Shown here in pieces: positions 9,108 through 17,358 of a stretch of 43,041 nt of DNA. Origin of the DNA: Lachnospiraceae bacterium (GTDB lineage: Bacteria > Bacillota > Clostridia > Lachnospirales > Lachnospiraceae); NCBI GenBank assembly GCA_030537215.1, contig JAUNOF010000004.1, positions 1 through 43,041 on the forward strand, written 5' to 3'. The translations under genes and the position numbers were made by a program. How positions within the stretch are numbered: position 1 is the stretch's first letter; every line of letters starts with the position of its first letter. The notes beneath the pieces are model-generated. The model was given only the letters and a program-made list of their open reading frames with translations. It ran no database searches and was not told the origin of the DNA.

Positions 9108-9253
9108 ATATTACTTTACTAAAAGTTTTTTCATTACTTTTTTATGCATCTTTATATTTTATTTTTGCATTTCCATATTTTCATTCGTTACTTTGTATGT
9201 TTTGTACAAATAAAATTCATTTTCTTATCTTATTTATACCTAATACAAGTAAC

Positions 9254-9283
9254 TTGACAATAATTTCCCCACTAGTTTATAAT
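9254..9283 (+). promoter_or_regulatory. Promoter of the GntR regulator gene
   Basis: Perfect TTGACA (9254-9259) and TATAAT (9278-9283) boxes are separated by 18 bases, placing the start near 9290, about 27 bases before the ATG at 9317. No copy of the operator overlaps this promoter, so strong autoregulation is not evident. Confidence 0.75.
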
Positions 9284-9316
9284 CAAAACAACCAATATGG
9301 ATCGGAGACAAAATTT

Positions 9317-10042
9317 ATGAAGTTAACGACAAAAAGTTTATCCGCACAGGTTCGGGATGAAATAAAGAAAATGGTCAATACGGCAGAGTTTATGACAAAG
9401 CTTCCTTCTGAGCAGGAATTAGCAGCCTCTCTGGGAGTCAGCCGTAATACCGTTCGGGAAGCATTAAAAACCTTAGAACAAGATGGGCTTGTATTATCAC
9501 GGCATGGAGTGGGAACCTTTGCCACACGATATAATGGCACTGAGAATATTCGGTATAACATTTCTACTCTGGACAGCACTACAAAGATTATCGCTGAACA
9601 CGGATATTCACCTGGCACTGTTGATATCTATTATGATGTTCGTCCTGCAACTGATGACATTGCTCAGCGATTAGGCTGTGAATCCCCTCTTAATACTTTG
9701 TATATCGAAAGGGTCAGAACCGCTGATGATCTTCCAATTGCTTTTGTAGAAGATTATGTTCCATATGTAGATGGAATGATCGAATCCTTTGGTCAAAGCA
9801 GCAACCATTCTCTTTTTGCTTTTATCCAAACGTATTCTTCCATCTCATTTTCCAACTGTTCCATTCATGCTGCTTTAAGCGATGAAAGATTGATGCAAAA
9901 GTTAAATCTGTCTGCTCCAAAAGCCTTACTGCTTTTAAAGCAAATACATTATTCTCCAAAGGGAACTCCTGTTTTTTATTCTAACAGCTACTTCATCACC
10001 GAAAAACTGGAATTCAACATCATTCGACGCTGTACAGAATAA
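9317..10042 (+). CDS. GntR-family transcriptional regulator with UTRA ligand domain
   Basis: This 241-residue regulator has an N-terminal winged helix-turn-helix (about residues 10-75, with LPSEQELAASLGVSRNTVREAL). A C-terminal UTRA-type effector domain (about 90-240) follows; in the HutC/FarR subfamily this binds small metabolites. I start it at ATG 9317, after the GGAG at 9305, because the upstream reading frame runs through the promoter. It lies between two divergently controlled operons that share an operator. The effector is probably a pathway intermediate such as a sugar phosphate or nucleoside. Confidence 0.88.
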   Translation: MKLTTKSLSAQVRDEIKKMVNTAEFMTKLPSEQELAASLGVSRNTVREALKTLEQDGLVLSRHGVGTFATRYNGTENIRYNISTLDSTTKIIAEHGYSPGTVDIYYDVRPATDDIAQRLGCESPLNTLYIERVRTADDLPIAFVEDYVPYVDGMIESFGQSSNHSLFAFIQTYSSISFSNCSIHAALSDERLMQKLNLSAPKALLLLKQIHYSPKGTPVFYSNSYFITEKLEFNIIRRCTE

Positions 10043-10052
10043 AACATTTCTC

Positions 10053-10081
10053 TTGACAAGTATGCTTTGTTTTGCCATAAT
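10053..10081 (+). promoter_or_regulatory. Promoter of the isomerase-like/amidohydrolase operon
   Basis: A perfect TTGACA -35 box (10053-10058) is followed after 17 bases by CATAAT (10076-10081). The start is expected near 10088, inside the operator copy at 10086-10101, which gives a simple route to repression by the GntR regulator encoded just upstream. Confidence 0.75.
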
Positions 10082-10085
10082 ATAG

Positions 10086-10101
10086 GTAGGACGACCAACC
10101 T
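10086..10101. promoter_or_regulatory. GntR/UTRA operator, site 2
   Basis: GTAGGACGACCAACCT is the second copy of the 16-base near-palindrome found at 9053-9068, and the similarity continues a few bases on (T/C, T, ATT). It overlaps the predicted transcription start of the plus-strand operon. The two copies link the 73-9033 operon and this one to a single regulator. Confidence 0.75.
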
Positions 10102-10148
10102 CTATTAGTTATTTTACCAGAAATCATGTAATTAAAGGAGGTTATTTT

Positions 10149-11345
10149 ATGTACTATCTTTTTTTAAAAAGCGCACTGCACAGCAACACAGATATTCTTG
10201 AGTCGAAATGCAATTCATTCTTTTCTTATTTTAAAGAACAGACCGGCATTGACTGTAACCCTGCCTCACCAGAAAAAGTATGTGAAGAACCAGTATCCAT
10301 CGTTTATATTGCCACTGGCGGAACTGCTGGATTGTTTAAAGCGGCTGCTGAACACCTGAAAGCACCATATATTCTCATCACCAGCGGCAGTGATAATTCG
10401 CTTTCTGCTTCTATGGAAATCTTAACCTGGCTGACTGATCTCGGTAAAAAGGCAATTCTCATTCATGGGACAAAAGAAGAAATGTGTTCTTCTTTAAGTT
10501 CCCTTCTCCTGGCTGCACAAGCAAAACAAAAACTCTCTGGAATGCGGCTTGGAATCATTGGCGCTCCTTCTGACTGGCTGATTTCCACAGAATTGGATTA
10601 TTCCCTCCTAAACCAACGTTTAGGTCTTGAAATCGTCCAGATTTCCATGGCAGAGCTTCTGGATGAAATCAGCAAAAACAGCTACGAGGAATCTGCTGAT
10701 ACACTAGCTTTAATGAAACAGGACTTTGATCCTGATACCTTGGCCAAAGCCCTCGAAATATACGGTGCTTTCTCTCGAATTGTGCAAAAGCATAATCTGC
10801 AGGGTTTCACAGTCCGCTGTTTTGACTTGCTTACTTCAGTCAATAATACAGGCTGTCTTGGACTATCCCTTTTAAATAAAGCTGGAATCTACAGCGGCTG
10901 TGAAGGAGATCTTCCATCTCTGATTTCTATGGTTATATTAGGCGAAATTTCAAAGCAGCCTGTTTTTCAGTGCAATCCTTCCAGGGCAAACAAAGAGACA
11001 AACGACTTGATCCTGGCCCACTGTACGGTTCCGCTTAATATGATAACCAACTATTATCTGGACACACATTTTGAGTCTGGCATTGGCGTTGCCATCGCAG
11101 GCGAATTACCTTCTTCTGCTTTGACAATTTTTAAGTCCAACAAGAACTTAAACCGGTACTTTGCTTCAAAGGCATATCTGAAGCAAAACCTTCATGAACC
11201 CGATCTATGCCGCACCCAAATTTCCATTCACTGCGAGGAAAGTCTGGAAACCTTTTTCTCTACTCCCGTGGGAAATCACTATCTGGTTTGTATTGGCGAT
11301 TATTCAAAAGCCATTCATGAATTCTTCCATCTGCTTGAACAGTAA
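10149..11345 (+). CDS. L-fucose/L-arabinose isomerase-like protein, substrate unknown
   Basis: This 398-residue protein resembles the FucI/AraI isomerase superfamily in its C-terminal half. The segment GCEGDLPSL (Glu252, Asp254) and the LAHCTVP motif (His291) match the metal-binding region in which these enzymes use Glu, Asp and His. The N-terminal part alternates strands and helices as in the Rossmann-like domains of the superfamily. It is shorter than classical FucI (about 590 residues). AAAGGAGG seven bases before the ATG supports the start. It is co-transcribed with a nucleoside-deaminase-like gene, so an aldose-ketose isomerisation of a nucleoside-derived sugar is plausible. The superfamily call is moderate; the reaction is unknown. 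Confidence 0.6.
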   Translation: MYYLFLKSALHSNTDILESKCNSFFSYFKEQTGIDCNPASPEKVCEEPVSIVYIATGGTAGLFKAAAEHLKAPYILITSGSDNSLSASMEILTWLTDLGKKAILIHGTKEEMCSSLSSLLLAAQAKQKLSGMRLGIIGAPSDWLISTELDYSLLNQRLGLEIVQISMAELLDEISKNSYEESADTLALMKQDFDPDTLAKALEIYGAFSRIVQKHNLQGFTVRCFDLLTSVNNTGCLGLSLLNKAGIYSGCEGDLPSLISMVILGEISKQPVFQCNPSRANKETNDLILAHCTVPLNMITNYYLDTHFESGIGVAIAGELPSSALTIFKSNKNLNRYFASKAYLKQNLHEPDLCRTQISIHCEESLETFFSTPVGNHYLVCIGDYSKAIHEFFHLLEQ

Positions 11346-11357
11346 GGAGACATTTTG

Positions 11358-12791
11358 ATGCTGCTAAAAAACGGACGAGTTTTACAGATTAAAGAAAAGC
11401 ATGTTTTTTTTGAATCCTTAGACATAAGAATATCAGACTCCTACATTACTGAATGTTCCCCAAACCTTTCCCCTCAACGTGGAGAGGTTTGGATGGACCT
11501 GGATCAGGATTTTGTAATTCCCGGAATCATAAACAGCCATTATCATTCCTACGCTACTTTATTAAAAGGTACTTCTTCCGGCGCACCTCTGGAAATATGG
11601 TCCCCTGACACAATTGCCCTGGGCGCTGCCCTTACTCCGGAAGATATGGCACTTTCTGCCGCAATAAGCATCTGTGAAATGCTTCATGCAGGTGTGACTG
11701 CGTGTATTGACCATATTCCTCACATAAAAGCTGCTGCTGCAATTGCCAATGTCTATCAAAAAGCAGGATTTCGAGTTCTTCTCGCACCAATGCTTCACGA
11801 TATTACTGATTCCCAGATCCTGTATCATGTACCTGCCGCACCTGGAGCTTTCCCATCTGTTTCCGAATATTATAATTTTTATACCAACTTTATCTCTCAA
11901 TTTCACCGCCCAGATGGAACCTCACAAGTAATGGTAGGAATCAATTCCCCTCAAAGAGCCAGCCATGAACTGCTGGAACTTGCTCATTTTCTATCAGAAA
12001 CTTATGATCTGAATATCCACTGTCATCTTTTAGAAACAAAATGGCAAAAATTATCGGCTCAAATATCCAAAGAGGAACCGCTCAAAAAGCTTACTGACCA
12101 TTCACTCCTGTCAAATAAAACCTCCTTAGCCCACTGTATATGGCTGGATGATAAGGATCTGCAGCTTATCAGCTATAATCATGCTTATATCGTAGCAAAT
12201 CCAGAAAGCAACTGCTTTCTGGGAAGCGGTATCCTTCCATTACGCCAGATCAAACGATACGGCATTCCTGTCGCAATCGGGTCAGATGCTGGAAATTGTG
12301 GTGCAAATCATAACTTGATTTCTTCCCTGCGCTTGCTTCTGCAGCTTGACCGGATACAGGATTATACCAATGAATCCGGCAAAAACCTTATTTCTTTCCA
12401 GGATTATCATGACTGGTATTCCATGGCAGAAGGCTTTTCGATGCTGAGCCAAACTGCCGCCTCTTTAGCCGGGTATTCAAATCTTGGCTCAATCGCTCCA
12501 GGCTTTCTGGCAGATCTTGTAACATTCGATAAAAAAGCGCTGGTCAATACTGGGGAGAATTTCCTTTTACAGCAGTTTATTTTTCATTCTTCCTTCCATG
12601 CGAAAGAGGTTTTTATTCACGGAAAGCATATTCTGAAACATGGAACAATCACCTGTTTGGATGAAAATGAACTATATCAAAAACTGGAACAAAGGCTTCC
12701 TGCTCTGCGAGGCTTGATTGCAAATGCTCTAAAAGAAACATGTACCGAACGTGAATTGTACGATCGTATGTATTCTTCATTTCATGACTAG
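11358..12791 (+). CDS. Amidohydrolase, nucleoside/MTA/SAH deaminase-like (SsnA/TrzA group)
   Basis: This 477-residue protein is a metal-dependent amidohydrolase of the Atz/Trz/SsnA/MtaD group. Its HxH is His61 and His63 (NSHYHS). Further metal or catalytic residues are His223 and Glu226 (HCHLLET), His259 (LAHCIW) and Asp310 (GSDAGN). N- and C-terminal strands form the composite beta-sandwich typical of the group. I use ATG 11358, eight bases after AAGGAG, not the TTG three bases earlier. Since it is co-regulated with a nucleoside import and phosphorolysis operon, deamination of an adenosine-type nucleoside is the likeliest role. A guanine- or s-triazine-deaminase-like activity cannot be excluded. 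Confidence 0.82.
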   Translation: MLLKNGRVLQIKEKHVFFESLDIRISDSYITECSPNLSPQRGEVWMDLDQDFVIPGIINSHYHSYATLLKGTSSGAPLEIWSPDTIALGAALTPEDMALSAAISICEMLHAGVTACIDHIPHIKAAAAIANVYQKAGFRVLLAPMLHDITDSQILYHVPAAPGAFPSVSEYYNFYTNFISQFHRPDGTSQVMVGINSPQRASHELLELAHFLSETYDLNIHCHLLETKWQKLSAQISKEEPLKKLTDHSLLSNKTSLAHCIWLDDKDLQLISYNHAYIVANPESNCFLGSGILPLRQIKRYGIPVAIGSDAGNCGANHNLISSLRLLLQLDRIQDYTNESGKNLISFQDYHDWYSMAEGFSMLSQTAASLAGYSNLGSIAPGFLADLVTFDKKALVNTGENFLLQQFIFHSSFHAKEVFIHGKHILKHGTITCLDENELYQKLEQRLPALRGLIANALKETCTERELYDRMYSSFHD

Positions 12792-13050
12792 TTATATCGA
12801 GGAATTATGTGGAATTAAGAACGGACTGGGATTCATCACCCCATATGTGCTGGATATAACCTCCTGGCTCTATCCCAAGGATGTGATGCATTTCGACGCA
12901 TTTCCAGCCCGCGCTTTCTTCATGATGTTTGCTAGATGCCGCCTGGGAATGCAGACATTATTAGACCTGTATGAAAGCCTTCCTCCGGAGTCAGCAGACG
13001 AAGAAGCGCAGAGAAATGCGTCGGTAAGAGTGCCGATTTTTTTGATGTAA
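12784..13050 (+). CDS. Orphan ORF of unknown function, possibly a gene remnant
   Basis: An 88-codon reading frame begins inside the last codons of the amidohydrolase gene and runs on the same strand. I do not recognise the product. The first 60 codons read like real protein (aromatic-rich, balanced composition), but there is no clear ribosome site, and the last 25 residues look like run-on. It lies where the more AT-rich locus 1 gives way to GC-richer sequence, so it could be the remnant of a gene cut when locus 1 arrived. It may also be chance. Confidence 0.25.
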   Translation: MTSYIEELCGIKNGLGFITPYVLDITSWLYPKDVMHFDAFPARAFFMMFARCRLGMQTLLDLYESLPPESADEEAQRNASVRVPIFLM

Positions 13051-13116
13051 TGGAATGTTTTCCATAATAGAACAAGACTGCAGAACTGCTGAAATGCAGG
13101 TATAGCAGGATCAAAC

Positions 13117-13710
13117 TCAATGCGGCCACACCAAACTGACTGCACATAAAGCCAGAGAAGCCGCCATCACCATATCTACACCGCGCCGGTGATCTGCAAA
13201 CAGCTTTTGCAGAGATGCTCCCGCAAACAGCCATACCAGATTAGCCACCGGCCCGGTAAAAGGAAGGAACAGCCCCACCGCCAGCAGACTCCACAGAGAA
13301 TCCGTATATGGGAGGACAAAAGAAGCCAGTGCCGTCATGCAGAATACCATGATCTTCACATTGGTAAGCTGCACGAAAAGCCCGGTCCGAAAGCATGGAC
13401 GGGAAACGTCCTGATCTGCATTTACTTCATCTGCATGAAGCATATGCCAGGCCATCCACAGGATATACGCTGCTCCAATCCAGGAAAGGATCTTAACATA
13501 CTGGTTCAGTACCGTTCCCAGACAGTATGTAATCAGAACCGATCCCATGGACACGGTAAAAAATCCGGTAAATAACCCCCGCCATTGACGAAGTGCCGGC
13601 CCTCTGCCGTACCGCAGCGCTGCGGACAGGGAGCAGAGATTCGCCGGCCCCGGTGTGATCCCTGCAATATAGCAGTACATCAGAAATGAAGGAATCATAG
13701 AATTAGGCAT
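13117..13710 (-). CDS. LysE/RhtB-family exporter
   Basis: This roughly 197-residue membrane protein has about six hydrophobic helices. The N-terminal signature (GITPGPAN, then ALRYGRG) is the hallmark of LysE/RhtB amino acid or metabolite exporters. Two starts are possible (13722 or 13710). At 13722 the AAAAGG would touch the start codon, so 13710 is preferred, although its spacing of 12 bases is long. It appears to be a single-gene unit with its own promoter and no functional link to its neighbours. The exported compound is unknown. Confidence 0.82.
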   Translation of the reverse strand: MPNSMIPSFLMYCYIAGITPGPANLCSLSAALRYGRGPALRQWRGLFTGFFTVSMGSVLITYCLGTVLNQYVKILSWIGAAYILWMAWHMLHADEVNADQDVSRPCFRTGLFVQLTNVKIMVFCMTALASFVLPYTDSLWSLLAVGLFLPFTGPVANLVWLFAGASLQKLFADHRRGVDMVMAASLALCAVSLVWPH

Positions 13711-13748
13711 AACCAGCACCATCCTTTTATTTTTTATTTGATGGTGCC

Positions 13749-13777
13749 ATTATAGCAAAAAAACATTCTTTTGAAAA
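13749..13777 (-). promoter_or_regulatory. Promoter of the LysE-type exporter gene
   Basis: On the minus strand, TATAAT (13749-13754) is preceded after 17 bases by TTTTCA (13772-13777), a weak -35 box. The start would lie about 30 bases before the start codon. Confidence 0.5.
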
Positions 13778-13787
13778 TTAAAAAGCA

Positions 13788-14993
13788 TTATAAACTGATC
13801 TCCACGCTGTCCCGGATATCCCGCTTGGTATACAGGATCACCATGTCCTCCGCTTCCAGCACCAGAGAACCATTGGGAATAATGATCCTGCCTCCCCGGC
13901 GCACCATCACGATCAAGGTCTGGCGGGAAATATCCAGATCCTTGATGGCGGTTCCGATCCATGGGTGGCGCTCATGAAGGACAAATTCCTTCAGCTTAAT
14001 GCCGATCTCATCCTTATATCCTTCTGCTCCCAGCACCAGCTTGTCCCCTGCCTGCAAAACAGTGTCTCCTCTTGGCACAATCGTCTGGTTATTCCGACTG
14101 ATAACAGCCAGGATCAATCCCGGCGGCAGCGAGATAGCTTCGACAGGAAGGTTTTCCCAGGGATTTCCTTCCTGGATCTTTAAGGTGATAAAACGAATAT
14201 CCGACTCCTCCGTATAGGTTGAAAGAGTTTTCAGCTTCGTATACTGCTCCACAAATCCTGCCGATATAATACCGGTAGGGATCGCCACCGTGCCCACGCC
14301 TAAAAAGGCAATAAAGATTCCCACGATCCGCCCTGCCGATGTAATCGGATAGATATCCCCATATCCTACCGTAAGAAGGGTAGACATCGACCACCAGATC
14401 CCAGAGAACGCATTCTGGAACTTATCTGGCTGCACATCATGCTCCAGGCTGTACATGCACAGGGAGGATGCGATCATCAAAATCAGAATAATACAGACAG
14501 ACGAAAAGATCTGATCCCGTTTCTCCCGCAGAATGTCTGTGATCACGTTAAACGCATCGTAATAGGTATTAATGCGGAACAATCGAAAGATCCTGGCCAC
14601 CCGGAACATCCGGAATGCCACGATCCCCATGGGAAAAAAAATAGGCAGAAAATAAGGCAGAAAGGTCAGCATATCGATCACGCCGTAAAAGGAACCCATA
14701 AAAGCAAGCTTTGCCCTCAGGGGAGATTTCTTTGGATACAGATACTCCGCCGTCCACACTCTAAGCCCGTACTCGATCCCGAAGATCACCATGGTAATCC
14801 AGTCAACAGTGGTCAGCAGCCCCATAAACGGCGCTGCCATATCAAAGGTCTCCATTAATGTCACAAACAGATTCACCAGGATCACAACTGCAATAAAAAA
14901 GTCAAACGTGATACTGAGTGTGTCCTGATCTTTTCCGATCTGAATAATCTCAAAGGTCCGGCGCTTGATTGCCTCCATATTCATTTCCCCCAT
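13788..14993 (-). CDS. Voltage-gated-type potassium channel with two TrkA-C domains
   Basis: This 401-residue protein has a six-helix Kv-type membrane part. The S4-like helix carries Arg at 128, 131, 134, 137 and 140 in a three-residue rhythm. The pore has the selectivity filter TVGYGD at residues 208-213. The cytoplasmic C-terminus holds two TrkA-C/RCK-C-like repeats (about 265-335 and 340-401; each has a pattern like IVPRGD...AGDKLVL). Such domains usually bind ligands and gate the channel. There is no full RCK-N NAD-binding domain. The start at 14993 or 14984 is uncertain. It is unlinked in function to the flanking genes. Confidence 0.9.
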   Translation of the reverse strand: MGEMNMEAIKRRTFEIIQIGKDQDTLSITFDFFIAVVILVNLFVTLMETFDMAAPFMGLLTTVDWITMVIFGIEYGLRVWTAEYLYPKKSPLRAKLAFMGSFYGVIDMLTFLPYFLPIFFPMGIVAFRMFRVARIFRLFRINTYYDAFNVITDILREKRDQIFSSVCIILILMIASSLCMYSLEHDVQPDKFQNAFSGIWWSMSTLLTVGYGDIYPITSAGRIVGIFIAFLGVGTVAIPTGIISAGFVEQYTKLKTLSTYTEESDIRFITLKIQEGNPWENLPVEAISLPPGLILAVISRNNQTIVPRGDTVLQAGDKLVLGAEGYKDEIGIKLKEFVLHERHPWIGTAIKDLDISRQTLIVMVRRGGRIIIPNGSLVLEAEDMVILYTKRDIRDSVEISL

Positions 14994-15170
14994 CCCCGCT
15001 TTCCCCTATCTGCCTTCAGATATGGGAATATTCTCTGCTCATTTGTAACTGTTCAATATCTTCACAGCTACGCTAATTTTACTATATTTGCCGCCAGAAT
15101 TCATCCGGCTTTAACGCCGATGCCGTTAATTTTTTGTTAAGTTTTCGCTAAAATGACGTTAAATTACAGA

Positions 15171-15200
15171 AGGCCAGGCGAAGTATTCCCCGCCTGGCCT
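15171..15200 (-). terminator. Hairpin after the TRAP/SDR operon
   Basis: A perfect ten-base inverted repeat (AGGCCAGGCG at 15171-15180, CGCCTGGCCT at 15191-15200) lies about 55 bases after the SDR stop codon. The tail on the minus strand is only moderately T-rich, so it is a weak intrinsic terminator or a 3'-end stabilising hairpin. Confidence 0.5.
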
Positions 15201-15253
15201 GTACTCAAAATAACTTCAATTGATTTTTCAAGCTTCTCTTCCTGTGAATCCAA

Positions 15254-16027
15254 CTACTTCACCAGATATCCGCCGTCAACTGGAATGGTGGCGCCGTTCA
15301 GATAGTCGGATGCTGCAGACGCCAGGAACAGAACCGGTCCCTTTAAGTCGTCTGGAGTTCCCCAGCGGCCGGCCGGAATACGAACGGTACACTCATCCTT
15401 TCTTGCCTGAGTCATGTTTGCGCACATTTCCGTATCCATGTAGCCTGGGCAGATACAGTTGATATTAATATTGCGGCCGGCGCAGTCTACTGCCAGGCTT
15501 TTGGTCAGCTGAGATACAGCTCCCTTGGATGCGGTGTAGGCTGGAACGGTGGTGCCGCCGAACCAGGTTACCATAGAACCTATGGTGATGATCTTGCCGC
15601 CGGTTGGCTGCTTTAACATGACCTGCAAAGATTTCTGGATCATCTGGAATACAGCGTTCAGGTTGATATTCAGCACCAGATCCCACTCCTCCATTGGGAA
15701 CTCCTCCGGAAGGTGTCTTCTCTGGATTCCTGCTGCTGGAACCAGTACATCCAGCTGTCCGCCCAATGCATCCATAGCCTCCTGGAAGATCCGGTCAATA
15801 TCTGCACGGTCTGCCAGATTGCCTACAACGCCATGAGCCTTATAGCCCATTTCACAATACTCCGCTACTACCTTCTGCAGCTTCTCTGCCTGAACGTCTA
15901 CCAGAACTACCTCTGCGCCGTTTTCCAAAAGACCCTCAGCCATACCTCTGGATAATCCCTGAGCGCCTCCGGTTACGATACACTTCTTTCCTGCTACACT
16001 AAATTTCTCTCTTCCGTCAAATGCCAT
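15254..16027 (-). CDS. SDR-family oxidoreductase (gluconate/mannonate dehydrogenase-like)
   Basis: This 257-residue short-chain dehydrogenase has the cofactor motif TGGAQGLSRG (residues 19-28) and Asp44, favouring NAD(H). Its catalytic residues are Ser151, Tyr164 and Lys168 (YTASK). The usual NNAG element is replaced by VPAAG near 96-100, a noticeable variation. It is the last gene of an operon with a TRAP transporter and a ManD/RspA-type dehydratase. That context suggests interconversion of a hexonate and a keto-hexonate, for example D-mannonate/fructuronate. Gluconate 5-dehydrogenase and KduD-like activity are alternatives. Confidence 0.85.
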   Translation of the reverse strand: MAFDGREKFSVAGKKCIVTGGAQGLSRGMAEGLLENGAEVVLVDVQAEKLQKVVAEYCEMGYKAHGVVGNLADRADIDRIFQEAMDALGGQLDVLVPAAGIQRRHLPEEFPMEEWDLVLNINLNAVFQMIQKSLQVMLKQPTGGKIITIGSMVTWFGGTTVPAYTASKGAVSQLTKSLAVDCAGRNININCICPGYMDTEMCANMTQARKDECTVRIPAGRWGTPDDLKGPVLFLASAASDYLNGATIPVDGGYLVK

Positions 16028-16083
16028 CTTCTTTTCCTCCTGTTTTTTATTATTATTTTCATTACAAGTTTTTATTTCAAATT

Positions 16084-17358
16084 TTACAGCAGAAAGGTAC
16101 TGATTCCCGGAATCAAAACTACCGCAAAAAATACAATCAGATATCCGATAAAGAATGGGATCTCGCCCTTTACAATCTCGCCCATCTTCAGCTTTGATAC
16201 GCTGGCTGCAGAGAAGATATTAACAGCAACCGGCGGAGTCATGGTACCTACTACGTTAGAGATACACACGATCATACCAAAATGAATGGCATTAATTCCC
16301 AGAGAGCTGGCAATCGGCCAAAGTACTGGAACCAGAAGCACTGCCGTTGCAATACCTTCCAGGAAGGTACCAAATGCCAGCAGAATCAGGGCAATGATCA
16401 GGCAGAACATGGTGGGATTTAAGTTCATGCCGATAATCGCATTTACTAAGCTGTCAGAGATACCGGAGAAGGTGAACAGCCAGGAAAATGCGGTGGAGGT
16501 TGCCACGATAAAGAGCACCATGGCAGAGCCCTTTGCAGAATCCAGGATAATGGGAACCAGGTCCTTTACTGTCAGCTCCTTATAGATGAACATTCCGGCA
16601 ATCAGCGCCCACACAACTGCCACGGAAGCAGATTCGGTCGGCGTTAACAGTCCGCTGTAGATACCGCCCAGGATGATGATGGGAAGCATCAGGGCCGGGA
16701 TTGCCTTAAAGAAATTGGTGATAAATTCCTTTGCACCGATCTTGGTTTCGATCTTCGGCCATTTTTCCTTCTGTGCGAACCAAAGTACCACAACCATCAG
16801 AGCTGCCATAATGATGATGCCGATTGCCATGCCAGACTTGAACATATCTCCTACCGAAGCGCCGGTCATGGTACAATATACTACCATGATGATGCTTGGG
16901 GGGATGATCGGCCCCAGGCCGCCTGCCACAACCAGAAGCCCGGCGGTACGGTCCTTCGGGTATCCGATCCGCACCATATCTGCATACAGCATGGAGCCAA
17001 TGGCGATTACCGTAGCCGGTGCGGAGCCGGATAATGCCGCAAAGAAAGCACTTGCCAGAATCAATGCCAGAGACATACCGCCCCGGACATTTCCTACCAT
17101 GGAATTGGCCAGGTCTACCAATCTTCTGGAAATTCCGCCCTTCGTCATCAGGTTTCCGGCCAGCACGAAGAAGGCAATCGCCATGAGAGAAGTAGATTCC
17201 AGTCCGCCGAAGATTCGCTGGGGGATAACTGCTGTGGTGATGGTGATCTCCGGACTAAATACGATCGCTGACATGGTGGCGGCGCCCAGCGCCATTGCCA
17301 CCGGCACTCCGCAGATCAAAAACAGGGCAAAACAGCCAAATAAAAATATGCCGGTCAT
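16084..17358 (-). CDS. TRAP transporter large permease (DctM-type)
   Basis: This 424-residue protein with about twelve hydrophobic helices is the large membrane subunit of a TRAP transporter, which imports an organic acid with a cation gradient. The N-terminal PVAMALGAA and internal GGLGPIIPPSI segments are typical of DctM/SiaM. Its start codon overlaps the stop of the small subunit gene (TAATG), and GGAGG precedes it, so the two are translationally coupled. The ligand is probably a sugar acid, given the dehydratase in the operon. Confidence 0.92.
   Translation of the reverse strand: MTGIFLFGCFALFLICGVPVAMALGAATMSAIVFSPEITITTAVIPQRIFGGLESTSLMAIAFFVLAGNLMTKGGISRRLVDLANSMVGNVRGGMSLALILASAFFAALSGSAPATVIAIGSMLYADMVRIGYPKDRTAGLLVVAGGLGPIIPPSIIMVVYCTMTGASVGDMFKSGMAIGIIIMAALMVVVLWFAQKEKWPKIETKIGAKEFITNFFKAIPALMLPIIILGGIYSGLLTPTESASVAVVWALIAGMFIYKELTVKDLVPIILDSAKGSAMVLFIVATSTAFSWLFTFSGISDSLVNAIIGMNLNPTMFCLIIALILLAFGTFLEGIATAVLLVPVLWPIASSLGINAIHFGMIVCISNVVGTMTPPVAVNIFSAASVSKLKMGEIVKGEIPFFIGYLIVFFAVVLIPGISTFLL

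Noticed and set aside
9101..9316. N-terminal extension of the GntR/UTRA regulator
   Set aside because: It crosses the regulator promoter, is AT-driven low-complexity sequence, and a start with a ribosome site exists at 9317.
12870..13234. Two minus-strand reading frames in the gap before the LysE gene
   Set aside because: They overlap each other and the orphan plus-strand frame, lack ribosome sites and have no recognisable motifs.
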